Source: Pseudomonadota bacterium
Lineage (GTDB): Bacteria > Pseudomonadota > Alphaproteobacteria > Rhizobiales > Xanthobacteraceae
Assembly (NCBI GenBank): GCA_023432885.1
Contig: JAEZEU010000236.1
Coordinates: 1-5,489 of the forward strand
DNA length: 5,489 nt
Direction of reading: 5' to 3'
Shown here piece by piece: positions 1 through 5,489 of the stretch. A program made the position numbers and the translations under genes. Numbering within the stretch: position 1 is the first letter of the stretch; each line of letters opens with the position of its first letter. Below the pieces are notes generated by a model. That model searched no databases. It saw only the letters and a list, made by a program, of their open reading frames with translations, and was not told the DNA's origin.

Positions 1-1340
1 AGACCGAGAAATCGGTGCCGGCGCTGGTGCTGTATCTGGCGACCGTGCGGGCAGGCGCGATCTACCTGCCGCTCAACACCGCCTATACGCTCAATGAGCT
101 CGAATATTTCATCACCGACGCCGAGCCATCGCTGGTGGTGTGCGATCCCGCGAAAGCGGAGGGCATCGCCAGGATCGCGGCAAAAGTCGGCGCCAAGGTC
201 GAGACGCTCGGCGCCGACGGAGAGGGCTCGCTGACCGAAGCGGCCGCCAAGGCAAGCCCCGACTTTGCTACCGTGCCGCGCGGCAACGACGATCTCGCCG
301 CCATCCTCTACACCTCCGGCACGACCGGCCGCTCCAAGGGCGCGATGCTCTCCCACGACAATCTGGCATCGAACTCGCTGACCCTCGTCGGCTACTGGGG
401 CTTTTCCAAGGACGACGTCCTGATCCACGCGCTGCCGATCTATCACACCCACGGCCTGTTCGTGGCGAGCAACGTCACCCTGTTCGCCCGCGCCTCGATG
501 ATCTTCCTGCCGAAGTTCGATCCGGACCTGATCATCAAGCTGATGGCGCGCGCCACCGTGCTGATGGGTGTGCCGACCTTCTACACGCGGCTGCTTCAGA
601 ACGCCGGGCTGTCGAAGCAATCGACCGATCATATGCGGCTGTTCATCTCGGGTTCGGCGCCCCTGCTCGCCGACACCCACCGCGAATGGTCGGCGCGCAC
701 CGGGCACGCCGTGCTCGAGCGCTACGGCATGACCGAGACCAACATGAACACGTCCAACCCCTATGAGGGGGATCGCGTCCCCGGTGCGGTTGGTTTCCCG
801 CTGCCCGGCGTTTCCCTGCGCGTCACCGATCCCGAGACCGGCAAGGAACTGGGACGCGACGAAATCGGCATGATCGAGGTGAGGGGCCCCAACGTGTTCA
901 AGGGCTATTGGCGGATGCCGGAGAAGACCAAAGCCGAATTCCGCGACGATGGCTTCTTCATCACCGGCGACCTCGGCAAGATCGACGGCAAGGGCTACGT
1001 TCATATCGTCGGCCGCGGTAAGGATCTGGTGATCTCGGGCGGCTTCAACGTCTATCCCAAGGAAATCGAAAGCGAGATCGACGCCATGCCGGGCGTGGTC
1101 GAGTCCGCCGTCATCGGCGTGCCGCATGCCGATTTCGGCGAGGGCGTCACCGCGGTCGTGGTCTGCAACAAGGGCGCCGCCGTCACGGAAGCGTCCGTGC
1201 TGAACGGGCTCGAAGGACGATTGGCAAAATTCAAGATGCCGAAGCGCGTGTTCGTCGTCGACGAGCTGCCGCGCAATACCATGGGCAAGGTGCAGAAGAA
1301 CATTTTGCGCGATACCTACGCGAAGATTTATTCGAAGTGA
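1..1340 (+). CDS. matB: Malonyl-CoA synthetase MatB, 5'-truncated by the window edge
   Basis: MatB is a cytosolic adenylate-forming enzyme of the ANL superfamily that makes malonyl-CoA from malonate, CoA and ATP through a malonyl-AMP intermediate. The reading frame is open from base 3 to the TGA at 1338-1340, giving 445 visible residues. A GTG at 15 is internal, not the start: the codons before it (TEKS) continue the family sequence. Visible motifs, numbered from base 3, are the phosphate loop YTSGTTGRSKG (about 103-113), YGMTETN (241-247), TGD (321-323), the hinge region GRGKDLVISGGFNVYPKE (337-354) and the C-terminal PRNTMGKVQK with the catalytic lysine at about 429. From memory the R. palustris MatB active-site lysine is K488, which implies about 59 missing residues and a full length near 504. 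That lysine is a known acetylation target in R. palustris, so acetylation control is possible here. Similarity to RpMatB is near full length from memory. No downstream operon partner is visible. A medium-chain or general acyl-CoA synthetase is much less likely. Confidence 0.93.
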   Translation, partial: TEKSVPALVLYLATVRAGAIYLPLNTAYTLNELEYFITDAEPSLVVCDPAKAEGIARIAAKVGAKVETLGADGEGSLTEAAAKASPDFATVPRGNDDLAAILYTSGTTGRSKGAMLSHDNLASNSLTLVGYWGFSKDDVLIHALPIYHTHGLFVASNVTLFARASMIFLPKFDPDLIIKLMARATVLMGVPTFYTRLLQNAGLSKQSTDHMRLFISGSAPLLADTHREWSARTGHAVLERYGMTETNMNTSNPYEGDRVPGAVGFPLPGVSLRVTDPETGKELGRDEIGMIEVRGPNVFKGYWRMPEKTKAEFRDDGFFITGDLGKIDGKGYVHIVGRGKDLVISGGFNVYPKEIESEIDAMPGVVESAVIGVPHADFGEGVTAVVVCNKGAAVTEASVLNGLEGRLAKFKMPKRVFVVDELPRNTMGKVQKNILRDTYAKIYSK

Positions 1341-1354
1341 CGGAGTGCTCCCGC

Positions 1355-1375
1355 GAAGCCGGAAGCCGGAAGCCG
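1355..1375. repeat. Three perfect tandem copies of a 7-bp unit
   Basis: GAAGCCG occurs three times head to tail at 1355-1361, 1362-1368 and 1369-1375, starting 14 bp after the matB stop codon. It forms no clear hairpin and has no recognised function. Slippage in the matB 3' untranslated region is the simplest origin. Copy number could vary between strains. Confidence 0.8.
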
Positions 1376-1400
1376 CGAATGCGCGCAACTGGATCAGTGT

Positions 1401-1441
1401 CGTCATGGCCGGACTTGTCCAGGACAAGCCCAGGCATGACG
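1401..1441. repeat. 41-bp palindromic repeat downstream of matB
   Basis: Two 20-bp arms, 1401-1420 and 1422-1441, are inverted copies matching at 17 of 20 positions around a single central A. The outer arms read CGTCATG/CATGACG and the inner arms CTTGTCC/GGACAAG. This matches a short intergenic palindrome family (GTCATG...CTTGTCC) that I recall as widespread in Bradyrhizobium and relatives; family membership is from memory. As RNA it would fold into a strong hairpin 60 nt after the matB stop. It could end or stabilise the matB transcript, but no T-tract follows, so a standard intrinsic terminator is not supported. Confidence 0.75.
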
Positions 1442-1452
1442 AATCGAGAGAC

Positions 1453-1520
1453 CGTCATTGCGAGGAGCCAACCGGTCGCGCGAACGTGCCCCCGTTGACA
1501 GGCTCCCCGACCAAGCCATG
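1453..1520. repeat. Fragment of a second dispersed intergenic repeat
   Basis: The segment beginning CGTCATTGCGAGGAGCC and running through GGTCGCGCGAACG to TTGACAGGCTCC resembles another short repeat family I recall from Bradyrhizobium intergenic DNA. It has an inverted pair GGAGCC (1464-1469) / GGCTCC (1501-1506). The usual second half, which returns to CGCAATGACG, is not visible here. The unit therefore looks truncated, possibly where the following long repeat begins. Family membership rests on memory and the right boundary is approximate. Confidence 0.55.
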
Positions 1521-1529
1521 ATGGGAAAA

Positions 1530-1990
1530 CATGCGCTCTCATTCCCGCGGCTCTTATTCGCCCGGGTTCTGCAATCTCGTTGCTCCCTCCTGTAGAGAGG
1601 GCGCGGGGAAAGCCAGGCGCCGACTGCGCCTGCAGCACCGTGTGCGATGAGTGTGAAAGAAAGCACACGGATTAAACAGGTACAGCCGAGACATCCCGGC
1701 TCTCCCCGCGCAATGGCTTTACGGCTTATACGCGCTCTCCCCGGTGAACGGCCTGTTTTGCCACCGTTGCCATCCCCGCACGGGCGGGGTGGATAGACGC
1801 CAGGGTCGCGGCGCCAGGACCACACGACTTCGCCGTACGCTGCCGCGTTTTCGTCCGCACGGTCTGAGCCGCGCTGACGCAGCAAACGTCCATCGCAACC
1901 CGCGCCGACGTTACGTGACGATCGCGTTTCGTCCCCTCATGCTGGCACGGGCTGAACGTTAGATAATTCCGATTTGCCGAATAGTCAAGC
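1530..1990. repeat. Long (about 460 bp) dispersed, hairpin-rich non-coding repeat
   Basis: I recognise several phrases from a long intergenic repeat found in many Bradyrhizobium-type genomes: ATGCGCTCTCATTCCCGCGG near 1530, TCCCTCCTGTAGAGAGGGCG near 1584, GCACACGGATTAAACAGGTA near 1663, GACCACACGACTTCGCCGTA near 1819 and AATTCCGATTTGCCGAAT near 1965. It occurs once in this window, so its repeat status is from memory. Seen directly are successive perfect inverted pairs: CCCTC/GAGGG (1585-1589/1597-1601), CAGGCGC/GCGCCTG (1614-1620/1626-1632), CCGTGTGC/GCACACGG (1638-1645/1663-1670), AGCCG/CGGCT (1684-1688/1697-1701) and CCCCGC/GCGGGG (1774-1779/1784-1789). The right end has a degenerate dyad around 1962-1986. 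Open frames inside are arginine-rich and unlike real proteins. Function is unknown; a structured transcript or a non-autonomous mobile element are both possible. Ends are approximate. Confidence 0.6.
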
Positions 1991-2019
1991 AACAATTGTG
2001 ATAATCCGAACCATCGGCT

Positions 2020-2148
2020 CGTCATTCCGGGGCGCCGCGGAGCGGCGAGCCCGGAATCCCTAACCACAGCAGGGAGTTGATTCAGCGGTGGGGCGACCGG
2101 CCTTCGCTACAAAAGTGGCCTGTGTTATGGATTCCGGCTTGCGCCGGA
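2020..2148. repeat. Degenerate palindromic intergenic element
   Basis: The left part, starting CGTCATTCCGGGG, folds as a two-tier hairpin: ATTCCGGG (2024-2031) pairs with CCCGGAAT (2050-2057), and inside it CGCCGC (2033-2038) pairs with GCGGCG (2042-2047) over a 3-nt loop. CCGGAATCCCTAAC (2051-2064) is an inverted copy of GTTATGGATTCCGG (2124-2137) at 13 of 14 positions, enclosing about 59 bp. A 6-bp hairpin TCCGGC/GCCGGA (2133-2138/2143-2148) follows. Complete copies of this family, as I recall them, finish with CCCCGGAATGACG. That end is missing, so the copy seems to have decayed on its right side. Confidence 0.65.
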
Positions 2149-2169
2149 GCCTGTTATCGAGCGCGCATT

Positions 2170-2187
2170 CGCCCGACCCGTCGGGCG
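2170..2187. repeat. Perfect 7-bp GC hairpin
   Basis: CGCCCGA (2170-2176) and TCGGGCG (2181-2187) pair perfectly over a CCCG loop. The hairpin lies about 95 bp before the start of the 162-residue gene, in what would be its leader if transcription begins further upstream. There is no T-tract after it. It may be part of the decayed repeat region or a leader structure; neither is established. Confidence 0.45.
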
Positions 2188-2281
2188 CATCACGGAATGG
2201 CGAGAGCGCGCCGGGCGACGTTTCGCCGCTATTGTCCGGGCCAGCGGCAGGTTACCTTGCCCTGCCCTACGGAGCGACAGC

Positions 2282-2770
2282 ATGGACCGAAGCCAAGCCG
2301 CGGAGATCAAGAAGCACTTGCGCGATGCTGCCCGCGCATTCGACCGCGCATCGGGAGTAATCTCCAAGCTCGGCGAAGCCGAGCAGAAGAAGTACGAGAA
2401 AATGGTCTTCGAGGTTCATGACGCCATCCATTTTCGGTTACTGCCGACGCTTTACAAAGAGCATCCGGACCTGGAATCGCCTCGCGAAAAACCCCGGATC
2501 GTCAGCAACCTGCGCTGGGAGGAGGTCTCGTTGCCGCCTTCCATGACCGAGGCCGAAATCGACGCGATGAGTTTCAAGCTGCTGAAGCCGAGGCTGCAGA
2601 AGATGGCGAAGGTGGTCGGCGAAGCCTTCATGCGCTTTGAGGAACTGGCGATGCCGGTCAGCCCCGAAATCATTGCCGCCCGCGTCATTGCGCTCGCCGA
2701 AGCCGGCCGCATCGAGGGCGCGGGGGACTTGCGCATGTGGCGCCACAGCGAGGTGCGGCTGTGGCCGTAA
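2282..2770 (+). CDS. 162-residue protein of unknown function, DUF3658-like C-terminus
   Basis: The ATG at 2282 follows GGAG at 2271-2274 with 7 bp between, a good ribosome-binding site. The protein has no signal peptide or membrane segment, so it should be cytosolic. Residues 1-60 are charged and probably helical (AAEIKKHLRDAARAFDRAS, then KKYEKMVFEVHDAIHFRLLP). The middle contains a conserved-looking LRWEEVSLPPSMTEAEIDAM stretch, and the last 35 residues (SPEIIAARVIALAEAGRIEG, then GDLRMWRHSEVRLWP) resemble the C-terminus of DUF3658 proteins as I remember them, with an arginine-rich closing motif RxSEVRL. No catalytic motif is recognisable. The gene stands alone: the repeat block lies upstream and the downstream gene is convergent, with the two stop codons 15 bp apart. 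Codon-position composition and a sensible amino-acid make-up support a real gene. The DUF assignment is tentative. Confidence 0.75.
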   Translation: MDRSQAAEIKKHLRDAARAFDRASGVISKLGEAEQKKYEKMVFEVHDAIHFRLLPTLYKEHPDLESPREKPRIVSNLRWEEVSLPPSMTEAEIDAMSFKLLKPRLQKMAKVVGEAFMRFEELAMPVSPEIIAARVIALAEAGRIEGAGDLRMWRHSEVRLWP

Positions 2771-2780
2771 GCCGAGATCC

Positions 2781-2798
2781 CGGCGCTATTGCGCGCCG
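2781..2798. terminator. Candidate shared terminator hairpin between convergent genes
   Basis: CGGCGC (2781-2786) and GCGCCG (2793-2798) form a perfect 6-bp GC stem with a 6-nt loop (TATTGC), lying 10 bp after the stop of the + strand gene. It overlaps the stop codon (2786-2788) and last codons of the - strand gene. Neither strand has a following T-tract, so it is weak as an intrinsic terminator. The position between convergent genes is the main reason to list it. Confidence 0.3.
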
Positions 2799-5074
2799 AA
2801 TGGCATGGAAGCCCGGGCGCGGTAGCTCCACAGCGCGAAATCGTTCCCAATCCCGGCGCGCTCGGCACCCACGGTGAACTGTCCACCGTTGGCCAGTTGC
2901 GCCGTCACGCCGCCGACGGCACGGGCCGACCAACCCTCGAGGAGGTAGATCACCGGAATTGGCGACGCCGCCAGCTGCCGTGCCGCATCGTCATGGTTGA
3001 AATAGTAATCGCTGTAGACCCCGGCATAGGGTGCGATCCGGACACCCGGTGCCATGGCGAGTGGATAGGCAACCTTCACGCCGCCGCTGGCGCGACCGGT
3101 CGAGAAATTGCGCGCGGCCTGCTGCGTGCCCAGCGTATCGGTGTAGGCATCTTCGCGCTCCCACAGCGCGTAGAGACGCGCCGACGGCTCGATCTGCATC
3201 CCCCCTGCTTCGTATGTTCCGGTAAGGCCGCCCGAAACCAGCAGGCGATGGCCGGCAAAGCTTCCGGCAGCAAGCCCAGCCGATCCGTCATAGCCGATAC
3301 CGGAATAGGCGACCGCCGCGTCGAGGCGCAAATTGGCCGCGACCAGCCAGCCGAGGTATGAGCCGACCGTCCAGCCGCCGCCCTGCAACCTCCCCAGCAA
3401 AGCGTCGGAACGGTAGTCGAACGTCTCGTAGCCGCCGAGGACGCCGACCGCGAGGCCGGGCGTCAGTTTCCGGGTCAGGCCCGCGAGGAGATTGACCTGG
3501 TTGCCATATAGCGCCGGAACCGCAGCGGATGTCCCCAATGCCGGCGCATACCAGCGATCGAGCACGGCGCCGCGAACCTCCGCCCAACCGAACCAGTCGG
3601 GGGAAATCTTCCTGACGGGGGGCGCCTTGGTCGGCGCGGCAAAGGCGAGCGCGTCGAACGCGCTCTCGACGCGGGGGGATGGCTTGCCGTCACCGCGCGA
3701 GGCCGGCGCCGCCGCGAAGCCGGTCAGGCCGGACGGGCTTTGCGCCTCGGCGACAGGCACATCTGGATCAGCCGCAAAATTGAAGCGCACACCGTTGCCA
3801 TTCATCGTCGCAAATGAGCCATTTCCGCCAAATGCCTCGCTGATTGCGCTGTTGACCGCTCCGCTGATCGCCTGTCCGGAATTTTGCGCGACGACCGGCG
3901 TAGCCAGGAGCTGCATCGCGCGGAGTTTCAAGCTGTCCAGCGGCTGGTCGACGACCTGATTGAGAACAGCCGACGTGCTGGCCAGGAAGCCTGGCGCGCC
4001 GCTGTAGCTGGCCGTCATCGCGTGCGCACCTCGCGCCAGAGCAGACGTGGTGAACGTTGCAGCGCTGCCCGCGAGGGCAACCGTGCCGAGGATAATTGCG
4101 CCGTCTTTGAATGTAACCGTGCCTGTCGGCGTCCCCGATCCGGAGGCAACCGTTGCGGTGAATGTGACGGGCTCGCCAAAGTGGCTGGGGTTGCTGCTGG
4201 ACGTCACCGTTGTGGTGGTGGCGCTGGGGGCATTCACGGTGTCGCTGTCGGTCGCGGAGTTGTTGCCGGGATTGGGATCGGTGATGTTCTCCACAATGAC
4301 GGCCGTGTTGGAAATTGTGCCGCTCGCTGTGGGCGAGACAGTCGCACTGACCGTATAGGTCACGCTTCCGCCGACAGGCAGGTTGACGATATCGGCGATG
4401 TTGCCGGAACCGGACGCGGTGCAGGTGCCGCCACCGGCTCCGACGCAGATCCAGGTGCCCGTCAGCGAAGCGGGCAAGACATCGAGGACCCCGGCGCCCA
4501 TCACATTGTCGGGGCCGAGGTTACTTGCCGTGATGGTGTAGGTCGTGCTGCCACCGGCCATCACGCTGCTGACGCCGTTCGTCTTGGTGATGGCGAGATC
4601 GGCCTGGGCCGCATTCACGGTGTCGGTGTCGGTCGCGGAGTTGTTGGAGGGAGCGGGATCGGCGACGGCCGACGTGACGGTGGCCGTGTTGGAAATTGTG
4701 CCGCTGGCCGACGGCGAGACGGTCGCACTGACCGTATAGGTCACGCTGCCACCGACAGGCAGGTTGACCGGATCGGCGATGTTGCCGGAGCCGGACGCGG
4801 TGCAGGTGCCGCCACCGGCTCCGACGCAGATCCAGGTTGCCGTCAGCGCTGCCGGGAAGGTATCCACGACCATGGCGCCGGTGGCATTGTCGGGGCCGGC
4901 GTTACTTGCCGTGATGGTGTAGGTCGTGCTGCCACCGGCCGTCACGCTGCTGACGCCGTTCGTCTTGGTGATGGCGAGATCGGCCTGTTGAGCTGAAGCT
5001 GCAACAGACTGAATCAACAAAAGCGGCAAAGCCGCGACGATCGCCCGGAGAACCGCCCCAACCGCTGATCGCAT
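2786..5074 (-). CDS. Exported DUF11/Ig-like autotransporter-barrel surface protein
   Basis: A 762-residue protein, probably a surface adhesin-like autotransporter. The ATG (complement of 5072-5074) follows AGGGGA (complement of 5081-5086) by 6 bp. Residues 1-28 are a classical signal peptide (charged start, AIVAALPLLLIQSV core, ASA before QQADL). Residues 31-157 and 158-284 are two DUF11-type beta-sandwich repeats sharing 103 of 127 residues, each with a WIC...TC pair (C83/C91, C210/C218); these are the only cysteines in the protein, so one disulfide per repeat is likely. Residues 285-374 match a bacterial Ig-like domain of the Big_3_5 kind (VTFTATV, GTVTFKDG, ASYSG). Residues 375-490 are a helical then Pro/Ala/Ser-rich linker. 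Residues 491-762, starting WFGWAEVRG, show the alternating aromatic and glycine strands of an autotransporter barrel. No protease triad or pectin-lyase passenger is seen. The chain ends PFGAQ instead of at an aromatic residue. The ligand is unknown. Confidence 0.88.
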   Translation of the reverse strand: MRSAVGAVLRAIVAALPLLLIQSVAASAQQADLAITKTNGVSSVTAGGSTTYTITASNAGPDNATGAMVVDTFPAALTATWICVGAGGGTCTASGSGNIADPVNLPVGGSVTYTVSATVSPSASGTISNTATVTSAVADPAPSNNSATDTDTVNAAQADLAITKTNGVSSVMAGGSTTYTITASNLGPDNVMGAGVLDVLPASLTGTWICVGAGGGTCTASGSGNIADIVNLPVGGSVTYTVSATVSPTASGTISNTAVIVENITDPNPGNNSATDSDTVNAPSATTTTVTSSSNPSHFGEPVTFTATVASGSGTPTGTVTFKDGAIILGTVALAGSAATFTTSALARGAHAMTASYSGAPGFLASTSAVLNQVVDQPLDSLKLRAMQLLATPVVAQNSGQAISGAVNSAISEAFGGNGSFATMNGNGVRFNFAADPDVPVAEAQSPSGLTGFAAAPASRGDGKPSPRVESAFDALAFAAPTKAPPVRKISPDWFGWAEVRGAVLDRWYAPALGTSAAVPALYGNQVNLLAGLTRKLTPGLAVGVLGGYETFDYRSDALLGRLQGGGWTVGSYLGWLVAANLRLDAAVAYSGIGYDGSAGLAAGSFAGHRLLVSGGLTGTYEAGGMQIEPSARLYALWEREDAYTDTLGTQQAARNFSTGRASGGVKVAYPLAMAPGVRIAPYAGVYSDYYFNHDDAARQLAASPIPVIYLLEGWSARAVGGVTAQLANGGQFTVGAERAGIGNDFALWSYRARASMPFGAQ
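4223..4603 (-). repeat. In-gene direct repeat, copy 2 (DUF11 unit, residues 158-284)
   Basis: This is the second 381-bp (127-codon) unit of the surface-protein gene, adjacent to the first. It starts ADLAITKTNG and ends DTVNAPS. Bases 4520-4606 match 4901-4987 at 86 of 87 positions, and 4410-4456 match 4791-4837 exactly. Differences cluster in codons for residues 191-206 and 258-270, which suggests exposed loops have diverged while the core has not. Confidence 0.9.
4604..4984 (-). repeat. In-gene direct repeat, copy 1 (DUF11 unit, residues 31-157)
   Basis: This is the first 381-bp unit, directly after the signal peptide. It starts ADLAITKTNG and ends DTVNAAQ. The low number of synonymous differences from the other copy points to recent duplication or continuing gene conversion. 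Exchange between the copies would add or remove exactly one in-frame domain. Confidence 0.9.
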
Positions 5075-5414
5075 TGCAATTCCCCTAAAAAAACTTTCAG
5101 CTTCCTTTTGCTTTTAAGTCTGTTGACCACGCCCGGTCACAACCAACACTCGAAATGAGAAGCAACATAGCTGCGAACCGTCGCGGCAAGAAACCTGTTT
5201 TGCCTGACGTCTCCATCTCGCCTTTGCGACGTTGCGCCTCGGCAACAGACCGAACGCAGAACTACTCTTCTGGCTTGATGGATCGCACTCTGCAACTTTT
5301 GCGTGCTTGCATCGCTTGCCGAATTGTCGACAGCAAAGGCAGAAGAGGTCGTGCGAAGCCGGGCGATCCGCATGAATGGCAACCGCGACAAGATGCAGTT
5401 GCCGTCACGGACCG
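5075..5414. other. Intergenic leader region with no gene seen
   Basis: This 340-bp stretch separates the surface-protein gene from the partial membrane-protein gene on the same strand. Next to the start codon it is A/T-rich, with seven consecutive T on the - strand just before the ribosome-binding site. An 84-codon frame on the - strand (5137-5391) and a 104-codon frame on the + strand (5155-5469) have no recognisable domain or good ribosome-binding site. A 6-bp inverted pair GGCAAC/GTTGCC (5378-5383/5398-5403) lies 12 bp beyond the stop of the partial gene. It could be a weak terminator for that gene, but no T-tract follows. Confidence 0.6.
5114..5142 (-). promoter_or_regulatory. Possible sigma-70-type promoter for the surface-protein gene
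   Basis: Read on the - strand, TTGTGA (complement of 5137-5142) is followed after 17 bp by ACTTAA (complement of 5114-5119). The -35 box matches TTGACA at 4 of 6 positions, the spacing is ideal, and the -10 box is poor. The site lies 40-68 bp before the ATG. A dyad, TGACC-N6-GGTCA (5124-5139), sits between the boxes and overlaps the -35 box; it could be an operator. Confidence 0.25.
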
Positions 5415-5489
5415 TTATTGCCCGCTCAGCAGGCTGATCACGAACCGCCCGCCGACGATAAAGAGATAGCAGCCGAAGGCGACTTCCAG
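5415..5489 (-). CDS. C-terminal end of a probable membrane protein (partial)
   Basis: Only the last 24 codons are in the window, ending in TAA (complement of 5415-5417); the rest lies beyond the right edge. The peptide LEVAFGCYLFIVGGRFVISL followed by LSGQ is hydrophobic and long enough for one membrane-spanning segment close to the C-terminus. No family can be assigned from so little. The gene runs in the same direction as the surface-protein gene, but a 340-bp gap makes a shared operon unlikely. The frame choice rests on the hydrophobic pattern and the clean stop. Confidence 0.5.
   Translation of the reverse strand: MEVAFGCYLFIVGGRFVISLLSGQ

Noticed and set aside
15..17. GTG as the matB start codon
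   Set aside because: The frame is open to the left edge and the preceding residues fit the family, so the real start lies outside the window.
140..766. A 208-codon + strand frame inside matB
   Set aside because: Arginine-rich out-of-frame shadow of matB, which has clear motifs throughout in the true frame.
1744..1962. A 72-codon + strand frame within the long repeat
   Set aside because: Highly Arg-rich, no convincing ribosome-binding site, and entirely inside the repeat.
1974..2005. TTGCCG and GATAAT as a promoter for the 162-residue gene
   Set aside because: The spacing is 20 bp and the boxes lie partly in the repeat end, about 275 bp from the start codon. GATAAT with an upstream TG is suggestive, but not enough to list.
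1231..2067. Overlapping - strand frames of 145, 160 and 113 codons across the intergenic repeats
   Set aside because: They translate repeat DNA, cross several repeat boundaries, are rich in Arg/Gly/Ala without domains, and overlap each other. Such frames are often annotated spuriously in these genomes.
1401..2187. A CRISPR array, because several palindromic repeats lie close together
   Set aside because: The repeats belong to different families and have no constant unit or regular spacer length; no cas gene is present.
2077..2421. Frames of 114 and 90 codons on the + strand overlapping the start of the 162-residue gene
   Set aside because: They begin in the degenerate repeat and run out of frame into a better-supported gene with a proper ribosome-binding site.
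3884..4996. A 370-codon open frame on the + strand, opposite the surface-protein gene
   Set aside because: It is antisense to the DUF11/Ig-like region, is dominated by Gly, Arg and Asp, and repeats only because the true gene repeats. No ribosome-binding site or domain is evident.

Overview
The window looks like chromosome from an alphaproteobacterium of the Bradyrhizobium/Rhodopseudomonas group. Three things suggest this: GC-rich coding sequence, a malonyl-CoA synthetase that closely matches the Rhodopseudomonas palustris MatB protein as I remember it, and intergenic DNA made of hairpin-rich repeats that I recall as dispersed families in Bradyrhizobium-type genomes. No database was consulted, so the genus is an inference.

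Layout. Positions 1-1340 (+) hold the 3' nine-tenths of matB, encoding malonyl-CoA synthetase; about 59 N-terminal residues lie outside the window. Positions 1341-2281 contain no credible gene. They hold a run of non-coding repeats: a small tandem repeat, a 41-bp palindrome, a second short repeat, a roughly 460-bp long repeat with several hairpins, and a degenerate palindromic element. Positions 2282-2770 (+) encode a 162-residue cytosolic protein of unknown function whose C-terminus resembles DUF3658. Its stop codon is 15 bp from the stop of a convergent gene. That gene, 2786-5074 (-), encodes a 762-residue exported protein: signal peptide, two nearly identical DUF11-type repeats, one bacterial Ig-like domain, a low-complexity linker and an autotransporter-type outer-membrane beta-barrel. 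Positions 5075-5414 are its leader and promoter region, with no gene seen. Positions 5415-5489 (-) are the last 24 codons of another gene, ending in a hydrophobic, probably membrane-spanning, segment.

How the parts relate. I see no sign that the genes form one pathway. MatB is a central-metabolism enzyme (malonate to malonyl-CoA) whose usual partners would lie upstream, outside the window. The repeat block separates it from the unknown-function gene. The barrel protein is a surface protein, probably an adhesin-like autotransporter, transcribed towards the unknown-function gene.

I did not find a convincing new multi-gene system. The points most worth a second look are the long structured repeat at about 1530-1990, the recent in-gene 381-bp duplication in the surface protein, and that protein's unusual C-terminus.
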